DNA of 64,000 nt. Source: Roseibacillus persicicus (lineage in GTDB: Bacteria > Verrucomicrobiota > Verrucomicrobiia > Verrucomicrobiales > Akkermansiaceae). The stretch covers positions 62,001 to 126,000 of the forward strand of contig NZ_BMXI01000015.1 in NCBI RefSeq assembly GCF_014651675.1, given 5' to 3'. Positions 9,012-16,149 of this stretch are shown piece by piece. Positions within the stretch are counted from its first letter, which is position 1. Each line of letters opens with the position of its first letter. The notes under the pieces were generated by a model. That model did no database searches and was not told the DNA's origin. It was given only the letters and a program-made list of their open reading frames with translations. Made by a program: the position numbers and the translations under genes.

Positions 9012-9182
9012 TTAGACGTTTACTTCGGCGGCGTATTGCTTGGCGAGGAAGGCGCGGAGATCGGCCTTGATAAGGACTTCCTGCGGCTGGCGCTCAGTCG
9101 CCTCGCCCAACACGTGCGGGTAGCCCTCGGCTTCGAGAAGCTCGATGATCGCTGATTCGAGTTGGGCTTTGGTGAATTTCAT
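9012..9182 (-). pseudogene. hsdR 5' fragment (second, decayed copy of HsdR N-terminus)
   Basis: A 56-residue frame starting MKFTKAQLESAIIELLEAEG runs to LRAFLAKQYAAE, then VNV and a stop. Over the first 53 residues it matches the intact HsdR at 46 positions (about 87%), while many third-codon positions differ, so it is a diverged relative and not a fresh duplication. Its ATG overlaps the TGA of the AAA ATPase gene (ATGA), the same coupling seen between the AlbA_2 gene and the intact hsdR. I read it as the stump of the operon's original hsdR, cut off when the rhuM/AlbA_2/hsdR block came in. Confidence 0.85.
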
Positions 9183-11143
9183 GTCGCAGCTTTCAGTGAA
9201 GACAGTGTGTCAATGAGGCAGGACGGGAGAAGTTCGAGATACTTGCTCGTCTGATAGTCGATACTTTTGCTTGCTCCCTTGGATACAACGTTGCTGGTGA
9301 ATGCTCCCTTGAAGGGCGGAGTGTTGTTGAATACAGCCAAGATCAGCGTCTCAAGGTCGTGACCCCGCTTCTTGATCCACTCAGTCGAAATCTGGACACT
9401 CTTGTGTTGGTAGTAATCAACAGTTTCTACATTGCTTTGATCTATACCAAGACTGGTTTCCAAATTACTGATCAAGCCTGAGATTTCGGCAGCGGTCATT
9501 CCGAGGAGGCAAGTTGCATTGTCATCTGAGCCGGACCAACTTGGCAGTAATGCTGAACCACCATTGTCGATCATTAGGGCGAGAAGGGTTAAAGGGTCGT
9601 AGAGGTAGTTCTCCAATGCGCTGCGCTTGATCACCTTAACACAGTCAGTCTCAGTGTTACTGTTTCCTTCGGGATCCCAGTCTACTAGCCCTTTGAATTT
9701 TGACAGACCCAAGTCTGACAGCTTTTCGGCCCATTGGGTTGTTTGGTCACAGCCTCCACCGATGCCTGAGTCGCTCGTCGAGGATGCGGGGATGAACCTC
9801 AAGCTAGGTGTGGAATCGACAATTCCTTTTGAAACGAGGCGGTCGTGAATCTTCTGGTAGTAGTCAGCATCGTCGTTTGCCTCCGTGATTATGATTCGAT
9901 CGTCAGGAAGAACCGCAAGGAATCCTGAGGTAAGGATAGATGACGCTTGGGATGTGGTGATCTTCTCCAGAGTTTTATCACTCCGTTTTAGTTCATAAAC
10001 CTCTGCTCCATTAGCTTCTCCTAGAGCGACCGTGCTCGGGGAGTGTGTTGCAAGGATCACTGAGATGCCCTGATCAACGAAATACTTCTTGAGTGTTTGA
10101 AGAACAATGTCGGTGAATGAAGGGTGAAGGTGGGCGTCGATTTCGTCTAACAATAAAACCTCCGGTAGCGCTTTAATTCCATCGTGCGCCTGCGACTGAT
10201 ACCTGAGAGCGATCAGCGCTAAGAGGTTCTTTTCTCCTGAAGAGAGATCTCCAATGGTTACTGTCTCGCCATTTTGCTGGTCAATTAAACGCAATTGGTA
10301 AGCTCCTTGTAGGTCGTAAATCGTCCCCTCAGGCTTATTGAATCGATATGGAAGTTGGCCGATTTCAAGGATGTCATTTGCAGCTATCCACGGCTCTACC
10401 CCATAGATTTCGAAAAACTCTTCATCCTCTAGGTATTCGTAGTCTTTACCTTCATTTTTGGCATAGTAGCGATTAATCTTATTGTATTCGTAAGATCCGA
10501 GCCATGCGGAAAACTGCGAAGCGAGTTTAAGTTGAATAGCATTGTCGCTAACAATTCCTATGGGAACCTTTCTCAAATCCTCTTCAGCAAGACTGGCAAT
10601 ATGGCAGCCACTTTCTTTGGCTGCATGGTCTGCCAGGTAGATTGAGCCGCCCACAGAGGTGGTTAGCTGCTCGCTGATCTTTGAGAGTTGTCGCTTGATC
10701 GGTTCCTTGTAATTCAGAGCGGATTGAGAGTTGTCCGTCGAGAGTGGTGCGGCCTGTAAAGCTGCTTCCAACTCTTCGTCGGTTAGCGAGAAAAGCTCCA
10801 TTGCATCGATTTCGGGCCCTATTCCCCAACCATCCAGCTGTCTTCGAAGACCCCGAAGAAGTTGGTCTCTTTGTGAGAGGAACTGATCTATTGCAGCCTT
10901 TCGATCATTGTAGGCCTGTGCAGGCGTAGACGACTCCTCGATCGAGGCCTGAAAGCTGGTCGAGTTGTAGTATTTTAGCTTCTGTCTTGCGATGCCGCTG
11001 ATCGTCAGATTGCCTCCTGCCAGAGCCTCTAAAAGATGGGTTTTGCCGGATCCATTAACGCCTGTGATAATCGAAAAATCGCTTAGCTCTTGAGGGCTAA
11101 AAGCTTTGATTGATTTGTGGGGTGTCTTGAATCGGATTTCCAT
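9179..11143 (-). CDS. AAA-family ATPase with TOPRIM-like C-terminal region (OLD-like)
   Basis: The 654-residue protein shows a Walker A GVNGSGKT at residues 28-35, an ABC-type signature region (DLSSGEKNLLAL near 295-310), and Walker B with extended motif EVLLLDEIDAHLHPS near 325-340 followed by ILATHSPST. The C-terminal third has IIITEANDDADYY near 420 and VDWDPEGN near 487, which resemble the acidic motifs of TOPRIM nuclease domains in OLD-family proteins. It lies 29 bases after hsdS and overlaps the old hsdR start by 4 bases, so it is a standing member of this R-M operon. GC content looks lower than in hsdM or hsdR. Its role is probably anti-phage but unproven. Confidence 0.78.
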   Translation of the reverse strand: MEIRFKTPHKSIKAFSPQELSDFSIITGVNGSGKTHLLEALAGGNLTISGIARQKLKYYNSTSFQASIEESSTPAQAYNDRKAAIDQFLSQRDQLLRGLRRQLDGWGIGPEIDAMELFSLTDEELEAALQAAPLSTDNSQSALNYKEPIKRQLSKISEQLTTSVGGSIYLADHAAKESGCHIASLAEEDLRKVPIGIVSDNAIQLKLASQFSAWLGSYEYNKINRYYAKNEGKDYEYLEDEEFFEIYGVEPWIAANDILEIGQLPYRFNKPEGTIYDLQGAYQLRLIDQQNGETVTIGDLSSGEKNLLALIALRYQSQAHDGIKALPEVLLLDEIDAHLHPSFTDIVLQTLKKYFVDQGISVILATHSPSTVALGEANGAEVYELKRSDKTLEKITTSQASSILTSGFLAVLPDDRIIITEANDDADYYQKIHDRLVSKGIVDSTPSLRFIPASSTSDSGIGGGCDQTTQWAEKLSDLGLSKFKGLVDWDPEGNSNTETDCVKVIKRSALENYLYDPLTLLALMIDNGGSALLPSWSGSDDNATCLLGMTAAEISGLISNLETSLGIDQSNVETVDYYQHKSVQISTEWIKKRGHDLETLILAVFNNTPPFKGAFTSNVVSKGASKSIDYQTSKYLELLPSCLIDTLSSLKAAT

Positions 11144-11172
11144 TTTGCTTCGTGATTAATTTCGCAGTCACC

Positions 11173-12606
11173 TTAACTCCTATTTGCATGCGCGGACAAT
11201 TCGCCGGAGATGAGTTTCGGGAGGAGGGTGTCGCGGAGTTTTGTGAGCGTAGCGGATTGTTGCAGTCGGTGATATTGCGCCGTGTTCTGAGAGTCGACCA
11301 CCGTAGAAAACGCCTCTTGAATCTTCAATGAAGGCACTAACATAATCATCTTCTTCAAATGGGTCGGGCCAAAATGGTTCAGAACACTTCCGGCTCCGAC
11401 CATCAACACCTGATTCTGGAAATGGAACGATGTGAGGTAGTGGCGGATGTATCGTTGAGTTGTCTTCGTTAGGATCGGCCTAAAGCCAATGATGCCGGTG
11501 TAGGGGATTGTGCCTACAGCTTCATTATCCACTTCTGCGACTCTGCCTAACGATGCGCTCGAACTGAGCAAAATATCTCCTTTAGCGAGGCGGAACTGAG
11601 ACCACTTAGAATCGACTTTGTCTGGATCCAAGTAGTTGCAGCCATCCAACAATGAGACGCCGCTTTTGAGTCCGGCTAGCCGAATGAGGGGAACCCCCTC
11701 TTCATGAAAGTCTCTTGCAAGAATACCTGGTCCTTCGCGAAACGTGCTGGCTTCGGGCATGGGCAGAACCTCCCAACCTTCTGGAATCCAGCCCAGTTCA
11801 TCGTTGAATTCAAACGCGGTGGGGAAGAGGGATTTGGGAACAGAAAGGGTTGGGTGGTGAATTGAACCCTGTTGGGTGGTGCCGTTGGCGAGGGCTTGGC
11901 GGCGGACTTCGGCGCGGGGGGCGAGTTCGTCGGGGATAGGATTGCCGGCGGCGAGGGCATTGTCGATCACCGGGTCAAAGTCCACAAACCAGCTTTTGAA
12001 GAGCGCCTGCGCCATCCCTTCCAGCGTCGCATTCATCCGCCGATTCAACTCAATCTTGTCATCCAAGGTGCCCAAGATGTGAGCGATCGCTTTTTGCTCG
12101 GGGAGGGGTGGGATAGGGATCGGCAGAGTCCGAACGGTGGACATGTTCAGCCGCTCGGCGACTGTGCCATCACGAAACGCGAGTAGGTAGTTTTGGAGCG
12201 TGGCTGAGTTAATCCAAATACGTAGGAAGCTCGGGTTGATAACCTCGGATTTGGGCCTGATTAGAACCATTCGTTGACCGAGGCACACTTTGGTCCCCGG
12301 AGGGATTTCTGCCGCATCACCAAAGTAGGTGCCCTCACGACTAAACAAGATGTCTCCGGGTGACGGTTCGGCGCGCTTGATTCTCTCCTCGTAGGTTTCC
12401 TGTGAGACGAATACAGCATTTGAAGTATCAAAATACCCTTTCCGGATATCCTGAGTCCTAACCATGAAGATTCCCTCGTCGACGAGCTTGGGTGTGGAGT
12501 GCGGACAATCGAAAACTCCATCGCAAATCGATTCGAGCGAGTGAATCTTCCAAGAGCTATCGACACCGATTAGCGGCGGCCCAACATATTCTTGCTCAGC
12601 GACCAT
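11173..12606 (-). CDS. hsdS: Type I restriction-modification specificity subunit HsdS
   Basis: The 477-residue protein has two target-recognition domains separated by conserved helices. The first conserved region reads IPPLPEQKAIAHILGTLDDK then LNRRMNATLEGMAQALFKSW and VDFDP, a textbook HsdS spacer. The second recognition domain runs from about 260 to 440 and ends with a shorter helix (TLTKLRDTLLPKLISGELSA). HsdS sets the DNA sequence that the complex methylates or cuts. It overlaps the tiny ORF upstream by 11 bases and is followed by the AAA ATPase gene. The recognition domains are AT-richer than the spacers, as is common for exchangeable HsdS modules. Confidence 0.95.
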   Translation of the reverse strand: MVAEQEYVGPPLIGVDSSWKIHSLESICDGVFDCPHSTPKLVDEGIFMVRTQDIRKGYFDTSNAVFVSQETYEERIKRAEPSPGDILFSREGTYFGDAAEIPPGTKVCLGQRMVLIRPKSEVINPSFLRIWINSATLQNYLLAFRDGTVAERLNMSTVRTLPIPIPPLPEQKAIAHILGTLDDKIELNRRMNATLEGMAQALFKSWFVDFDPVIDNALAAGNPIPDELAPRAEVRRQALANGTTQQGSIHHPTLSVPKSLFPTAFEFNDELGWIPEGWEVLPMPEASTFREGPGILARDFHEEGVPLIRLAGLKSGVSLLDGCNYLDPDKVDSKWSQFRLAKGDILLSSSASLGRVAEVDNEAVGTIPYTGIIGFRPILTKTTQRYIRHYLTSFHFQNQVLMVGAGSVLNHFGPTHLKKMIMLVPSLKIQEAFSTVVDSQNTAQYHRLQQSATLTKLRDTLLPKLISGELSAHANRS

Positions 12607-12718
12607 AATCCAAACCCTCCTTTCCGCCTATGGCTAGTGATGCATTTTGAAGCTCCTTCGCCAAGGCTTCGGCGCTCGAGATGATGAGAGGTGAGTTGAT
12701 GCGTTTACTTTTCATCAT
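12596..12718 (-). CDS. Candidate small protein (40 aa) overlapping both neighbours
   Basis: A 40-residue frame begins MMKSKRINSPLIISSAEALA and ends GGKEGLDYGR. Its start overlaps the last codons of the DUF1016 gene (12705-12718) and its end overlaps the first 11 bases of hsdS (12596-12606). It fills the only gap between those genes and has a plausible helix (SSAEALAKELQNASLAI). Tight overlap at both ends suggests translational coupling. I do not recognise a family, and it could also be a chance frame or the tail of a lost gene. Confidence 0.4.
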   Translation of the reverse strand: MMKSKRINSPLIISSAEALAKELQNASLAIGGKEGLDYGR

Positions 12719-13871
12719 CGAAGTCCTGTTGCAGTTCGGCTTCCCATTCTTCGATGGAAGGGAGGCTGGGCTTGAGATTGTCGGGGAGAGATTTGGTGAG
12801 TTGGTATTCGGAGACGCCGATGGGTTTGGAGATGTCGCTGAGGGCATAGTCGGCGATGAGTTTGTCTTTGGTTTTGCAGAGAAGGATGCCGATGGTGGGC
12901 TCGTCGCGCTCGCTGCGGAGGGTTTCGTCGACGGCTTTGAGGTAGAAGTTGAGCTTGCCCGCGAACTCTGGCTCGAAGTCGCCGGTCTTGAGCTCGATGA
13001 CGACGTAGCAGTGGAGCCGGGTGTGGTAGAAGAGAAGGTCGAGGTAGAAGTCGCGCTCGCTGACTTGCAGGGGGACTTGGCGGCCGAGGTAGGCAAAGCC
13101 TGCCCCGAGCTCGATGAGGAACTTGGAGATGTGGTCGGTGAGCTGGTTCTCGAGGTCGCGCTCGTTGTGTGCCTGGGCGAGGGTGAGGAAGTCGAAGATG
13201 TAGGGGTCCTTCAAAACCTGTTGCGCGAGGTCTGATTGCACGGGCGGCAGGGTGGTGGCGAAGTTGGAAGTGGCGGAGCCTTCGCGGGAGAAGAGGTCGC
13301 TCTCGATCTGATGAACGAGGACGGCCCGGCTCCAGCCGTGGGTGAGGGTCTGGCGCACGTAGTGGAGGGCTTCCTCGATGGAGGAACACTTGGAGATGAT
13401 CGCGATATTGTGGCCCCAAGGGATGGAGGTGATCGACTCGAGAATGGACTCAGGCAATTTGGCAACAGCTTGTTGCCCAAATTGGCCACAGGCTGTGGCC
13501 AATTCAGTGAGCGTCTCATTTTCAACAGGTTGTGAGTTTTCTTTAATTTGGCAACAGCTTGTTGCCAAATTGGGAGAGTGCTCGAGGTAAAAGTGACACC
13601 ACTGCCGAACAAGACGAATATTTCGATAGGAAAAGCCTTTGAGGGAAGGAAAGGCGTTGCTCAAATCGATGCTCAGTTGCTTCAAAAATCCGCTCCCCCA
13701 AGTGGCCGACTTCTGCTTCTCGATAATCTCACACCCTAGCTCCCAATAGAAAGTGAGCAGCTCGCGGTTGACTGAGATGGCAGCTTTCGTCTGGACCTGC
13801 TGGACGCGGTCTTTGAGTTCACCCAGCCATTGGGCGTAGGAGGGAGAGGAGAGGTCGTTACTTTCTGCCAT
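12705..13871 (-). CDS. DUF1016 (YhcG-type) PD-(D/E)xK nuclease-like protein
   Basis: The 388-residue protein (ATG chosen; a TTG two codons upstream is less likely) has the DUF1016 N-terminal helical domain (LTFYWELGCEIIEKQ, NIRLVRQWCHFY). Then comes an unusual linker (about residues 101-148), the IPWGHN motif, and the C-terminal nuclease domain with D278, E293 and K295 (FYLDLLFYH then VVIELKTGDFEPEF). The family often sits inside type I R-M operons and is thought to be a nuclease-type accessory; its role here is not proven. It lies 74 bases after hsdM. The linker is built from hairpin repeats (see 13458-13571). Confidence 0.9.
   Translation of the reverse strand: MAESNDLSSPSYAQWLGELKDRVQQVQTKAAISVNRELLTFYWELGCEIIEKQKSATWGSGFLKQLSIDLSNAFPSLKGFSYRNIRLVRQWCHFYLEHSPNLATSCCQIKENSQPVENETLTELATACGQFGQQAVAKLPESILESITSIPWGHNIAIISKCSSIEEALHYVRQTLTHGWSRAVLVHQIESDLFSREGSATSNFATTLPPVQSDLAQQVLKDPYIFDFLTLAQAHNERDLENQLTDHISKFLIELGAGFAYLGRQVPLQVSERDFYLDLLFYHTRLHCYVVIELKTGDFEPEFAGKLNFYLKAVDETLRSERDEPTIGILLCKTKDKLIADYALSDISKPIGVSEYQLTKSLPDNLKPSLPSIEEWEAELQQDFDDEK
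13458..13571. repeat. Three palindromic hairpin units inside the DUF1016 gene
   Basis: Three near-perfect inverted repeats lie in the linker-coding part of the gene. Unit 1 (13458-13481) has arms TTTGGCAACA/TGTTGCCCAAA around GCT. Unit 2 (13481-13503) has perfect 11-base arms ATTGGCCACAG/CTGTGGCCAAT around one base. Unit 3 (13545-13571) has perfect 12-base arms around GCT. Units 1 and 3 share an exact 22-base stretch (13456-13477 and 13545-13566). All are read through in frame. Confidence 0.85.
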
Positions 13872-13914
13872 AACCAAGGGATTGAAGGTTTTCAGCGATG
13901 GTGGCGCCTGCGGC

Positions 13915-13950
13915 GAATGATGAATAATGAGTTATGAATGATGAATTATT
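13915..13950. repeat. AT-rich short-motif repeat at the hsdM 3' end
   Basis: A run of GAATGATGAATAATGAG-like heptamers spans the short gap after hsdM and includes its stop codon (13946-13948). It resembles the short tandem STRR-type repeats known from cyanobacteria and some other environmental genomes. The similarity of type is my inference. Confidence 0.5.
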
Positions 13951-15550
13951 CCTCATAGCCTAGTCCTTTCAGGTTTTGGCGGATGATTTCGTCCAGTTTC
14001 GCGGACTCCTTCATTTGGCTGAATAATGTTGCAGACAGCTCGGTCATCTTGGTCTCAAAGGGAATTCCATCATCCTCCAAGGCCGCCGCGCCGACATAAC
14101 GACCGGGTGTGAGCACGTAGTCGTGCTTGCGGATGTCTTCGAGGGTGGCGGATTTGCAGTAACCAGCCACATCCTCATAGGATGTGGAGTTGGGAGTGGT
14201 GAGTGTGGAGTGGTGAGTTTTAGGATCGCTGCGCCATGTGTGATATGTGGATGCGATTTTGGCGATGTCGTCGACGCCAAATTCCTTTTGGGTGCGGCTG
14301 ATCATGGAGCCGATCTTGCGGGCATCGATGAAGAGGGTCTCGCCTTTGCGATTGCGGTAGCCGCGTTCGCTGTCGGCTTTTTTGTTCTTGGTCAGGAACC
14401 AGAGGCAGACGGGGATCTGGGTGGTGTAGAAGAGTTGGCCGGGCAGGGCGATCATACAATCGACGAGGTCGTTCTCGACGAGCTTTTGGCGGATCTCGCC
14501 CTCGCCCTTGGTATTGGTGGACATGGAGCCGTTGGCAAGGACGAAGCCAGCGACGCCGTTTTCGGAGAGTTTGCTCACCATGTGGAGAATCCAGGCGTAG
14601 TTGGCATTGCCGGTGGGCGGTGTCTCGTAGCCGTTCCAACGTCCGTCATGGGTGAGTTCGTCCGGGCCGCGCCAGTCCTTCAGGTTGAAAGGGGGATTGG
14701 CCATGATGTAGTCGGCCTTGAGGTCGGGGTGTTGATCCTTGAAAAAGGTATCGGCAGGGACTTCGCCAAGGTTGGCGGAGAGTCCGCGCACGGCGAGGTT
14801 CATCTTGGCCAGCTTGTAGGTGGTGGCGGTGAACTCTTGCCCGTAGACGGAGATGTCTTTGGTGTTGCCGTGGTGGCTTTCGACGAACTTGAGCGACTGC
14901 ACGAACATGCCGCCGGAGCCGCAGCAGGGGTCGTAGATTTTGCCTTTGTAGGGCTCAATCATTTCGGCGATGAGATTGACCACGCATTTTGGGGTGTAGA
15001 ACTCGCCCCCCAGCTTGCCCTCGGAGGCGGCGAACTTGCCGAGGAAGTATTCATAGACCCGGCCGACGGTGTCTTCTTCTTTGTCACCGACAGTGTCGAT
15101 GTTGTTGATGGCATCGATGAGGGCCGAGAGCTTGCTGCCATCCAGCCCGAGGCGGGAGAAGTAGTTGTCCGGCAAGGCACCCTTGAGCGAGGCATTGCTC
15201 TTTTCCACCGCGGTGAGGGCTGAGTCGATCTTGATCGAGATGTCGCCTTGCTTGGCATGCTGCTGGATGTAGGACCAGCGGGAGGTCTCCGGCAGGTAGA
15301 AAATGTTCTGCATGGTGTAGAACGCCACCTCGTCGAGGTATTTCTCCTTGCCCTCTGCGATGAGCTCGGCGCGCCGTTCCTCGAACTTATCAGAGACGAA
15401 CTTGAGGAAGATCAGCGAGAGGACGACGTGCTTGTATTCCGAGGACTCGACGCTGCCGCGCAGCTTGGTCGCGGTTTCCCAGAGGGATTCCTCGAAGGAC
15501 TTGGGAGGTTTGGAGGGGGGCTTTTTCCTGGCGGATTTCTGAGGAGGCAC
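13946..15550 (-). CDS. hsdM: Type I restriction-modification methyltransferase subunit HsdM
   Basis: The 534-residue protein carries the HsdM N-terminal helical domain (SSEYKHVVLSLIFLKFVSDK), the SAM-binding motif DPCCGSGGMFVQSL at about 207-220, and the catalytic NPPF at 285-288 typical of N6-adenine methylases. It ends in a normal C-terminal region (EDIRKHDYVLTPGRYVG). It is the first gene of the leftward island, with about 350 non-coding bases upstream that should hold the promoter. Odd point: residues 445-457 (THHSTLTTPNSTS) form a low-complexity insert encoded by a short repeat, in a stretch that is normally brief in HsdM. Confidence 0.96.
   Translation of the reverse strand: MPPQKSARKKPPSKPPKSFEESLWETATKLRGSVESSEYKHVVLSLIFLKFVSDKFEERRAELIAEGKEKYLDEVAFYTMQNIFYLPETSRWSYIQQHAKQGDISIKIDSALTAVEKSNASLKGALPDNYFSRLGLDGSKLSALIDAINNIDTVGDKEEDTVGRVYEYFLGKFAASEGKLGGEFYTPKCVVNLIAEMIEPYKGKIYDPCCGSGGMFVQSLKFVESHHGNTKDISVYGQEFTATTYKLAKMNLAVRGLSANLGEVPADTFFKDQHPDLKADYIMANPPFNLKDWRGPDELTHDGRWNGYETPPTGNANYAWILHMVSKLSENGVAGFVLANGSMSTNTKGEGEIRQKLVENDLVDCMIALPGQLFYTTQIPVCLWFLTKNKKADSERGYRNRKGETLFIDARKIGSMISRTQKEFGVDDIAKIASTYHTWRSDPKTHHSTLTTPNSTSYEDVAGYCKSATLEDIRKHDYVLTPGRYVGAAALEDDGIPFETKMTELSATLFSQMKESAKLDEIIRQNLKGLGYEE
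14186..14220. repeat. GGAGTGGTGAG-type short repeat within hsdM
   Basis: The plus strand shows GGAGT-TGGGAGT-GGTGAGT-GTGGAGT-GGTGAGT, a degenerate heptamer array of about 35 bases. It encodes the THHSTLTTPNSTS insert of HsdM in frame. Similar motif families are known as STRR repeats in cyanobacteria; the link is by appearance only. Confidence 0.55.
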
Positions 15551-15896
15551 GGGGTAAGAATAGGGGACTTTCTAACAAATTGAATCTGAAAAGTCATGCA
15601 TTCTGCCATCTTTGACAGAGGGTGAAGTTAGAGGTTGGATTGAGTCTTTTTTATCGATTCCCTCTGACTGTTTTGAGCGTTGGGTTGTTTTTGGCCGCAA
15701 AGAAGCGCGAAAAGTGCACAAAAATTCAGGAAGCCGAGAACTCTGATAGCTCTCTGTGATTCAATTGCTTTCTACTGTTCCGTCTTTGCGGTTTTTGAGC
15801 CTTTTTGCGGCTAGAAAGGAGGGTTAGAGGCGCACTGATTCTACGATCAGAATGAGGATGTTCTGTTCGCTGGAACGGCCTGCTCAGGAGGGGAGG
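15551..15896. repeat. Intergenic region with an inverted pair of dispersed-type repeats
   Basis: No gene is seen in these 346 bases upstream of hsdM. Two related stretches face each other: GCCGCAAAGAAGCGCGAAAA (about 15693-15712) and, on the other strand, GCCGCAAAAAGGCTCAAAAA (about 15793-15812). GCCGCAAAG-type elements are common scattered repeats in environmental bacterial genomes. The hsdM promoter should also lie here, and a TGTTAG hexamer is at 15572-15577 on the hsdM strand. Confidence 0.45.
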
Positions 15897-16058
15897 CTAG
15901 CTGGTGCTTTTGGCGGGCTCGACCTCGGGGTCGGTGGCGTCGTGGGTTTTGCCGAGGATGATGCCGACGATTCCCCAGACGACGGCGACTCCGGCGCCGA
16001 TGCAGTGGGTGGGGGTGACTCCGAGTTTGAGCCAGGCGTCGCCGAGGAGGGCGCGGGC
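15897..16058 (-). pseudogene. C-terminal remnant of an NTT/MFS-type nucleotide transporter
   Basis: The reading frame ALLGDAWLKLGVTPTHCIGA through VVWGIVGIILGKTHDATDPE matches the last 50 or so residues of the intact transporter at 25832-27118 (FLGDAWLKLGVTPTLCIGAA, VLWGIVGIFLGKTHDAADAE). DNA identity by eye is near 75%, so this is an old paralogue and not a recent copy. Upstream of it in the same frame the residues no longer match. It lies just downstream of a sulfatase on the same strand, while the intact copy sits beside another sulfatase. Confidence 0.75.
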
Positions 16059-16149
16059 TTTGGCTTGGAGCACGTTTCTTTTCCGAAGGCCTATCGCTGC
16101 AATCGAGGGTTTGGGCTGGAAGCGGGTGGCGAAAGCTGGGGGCAAGCTG

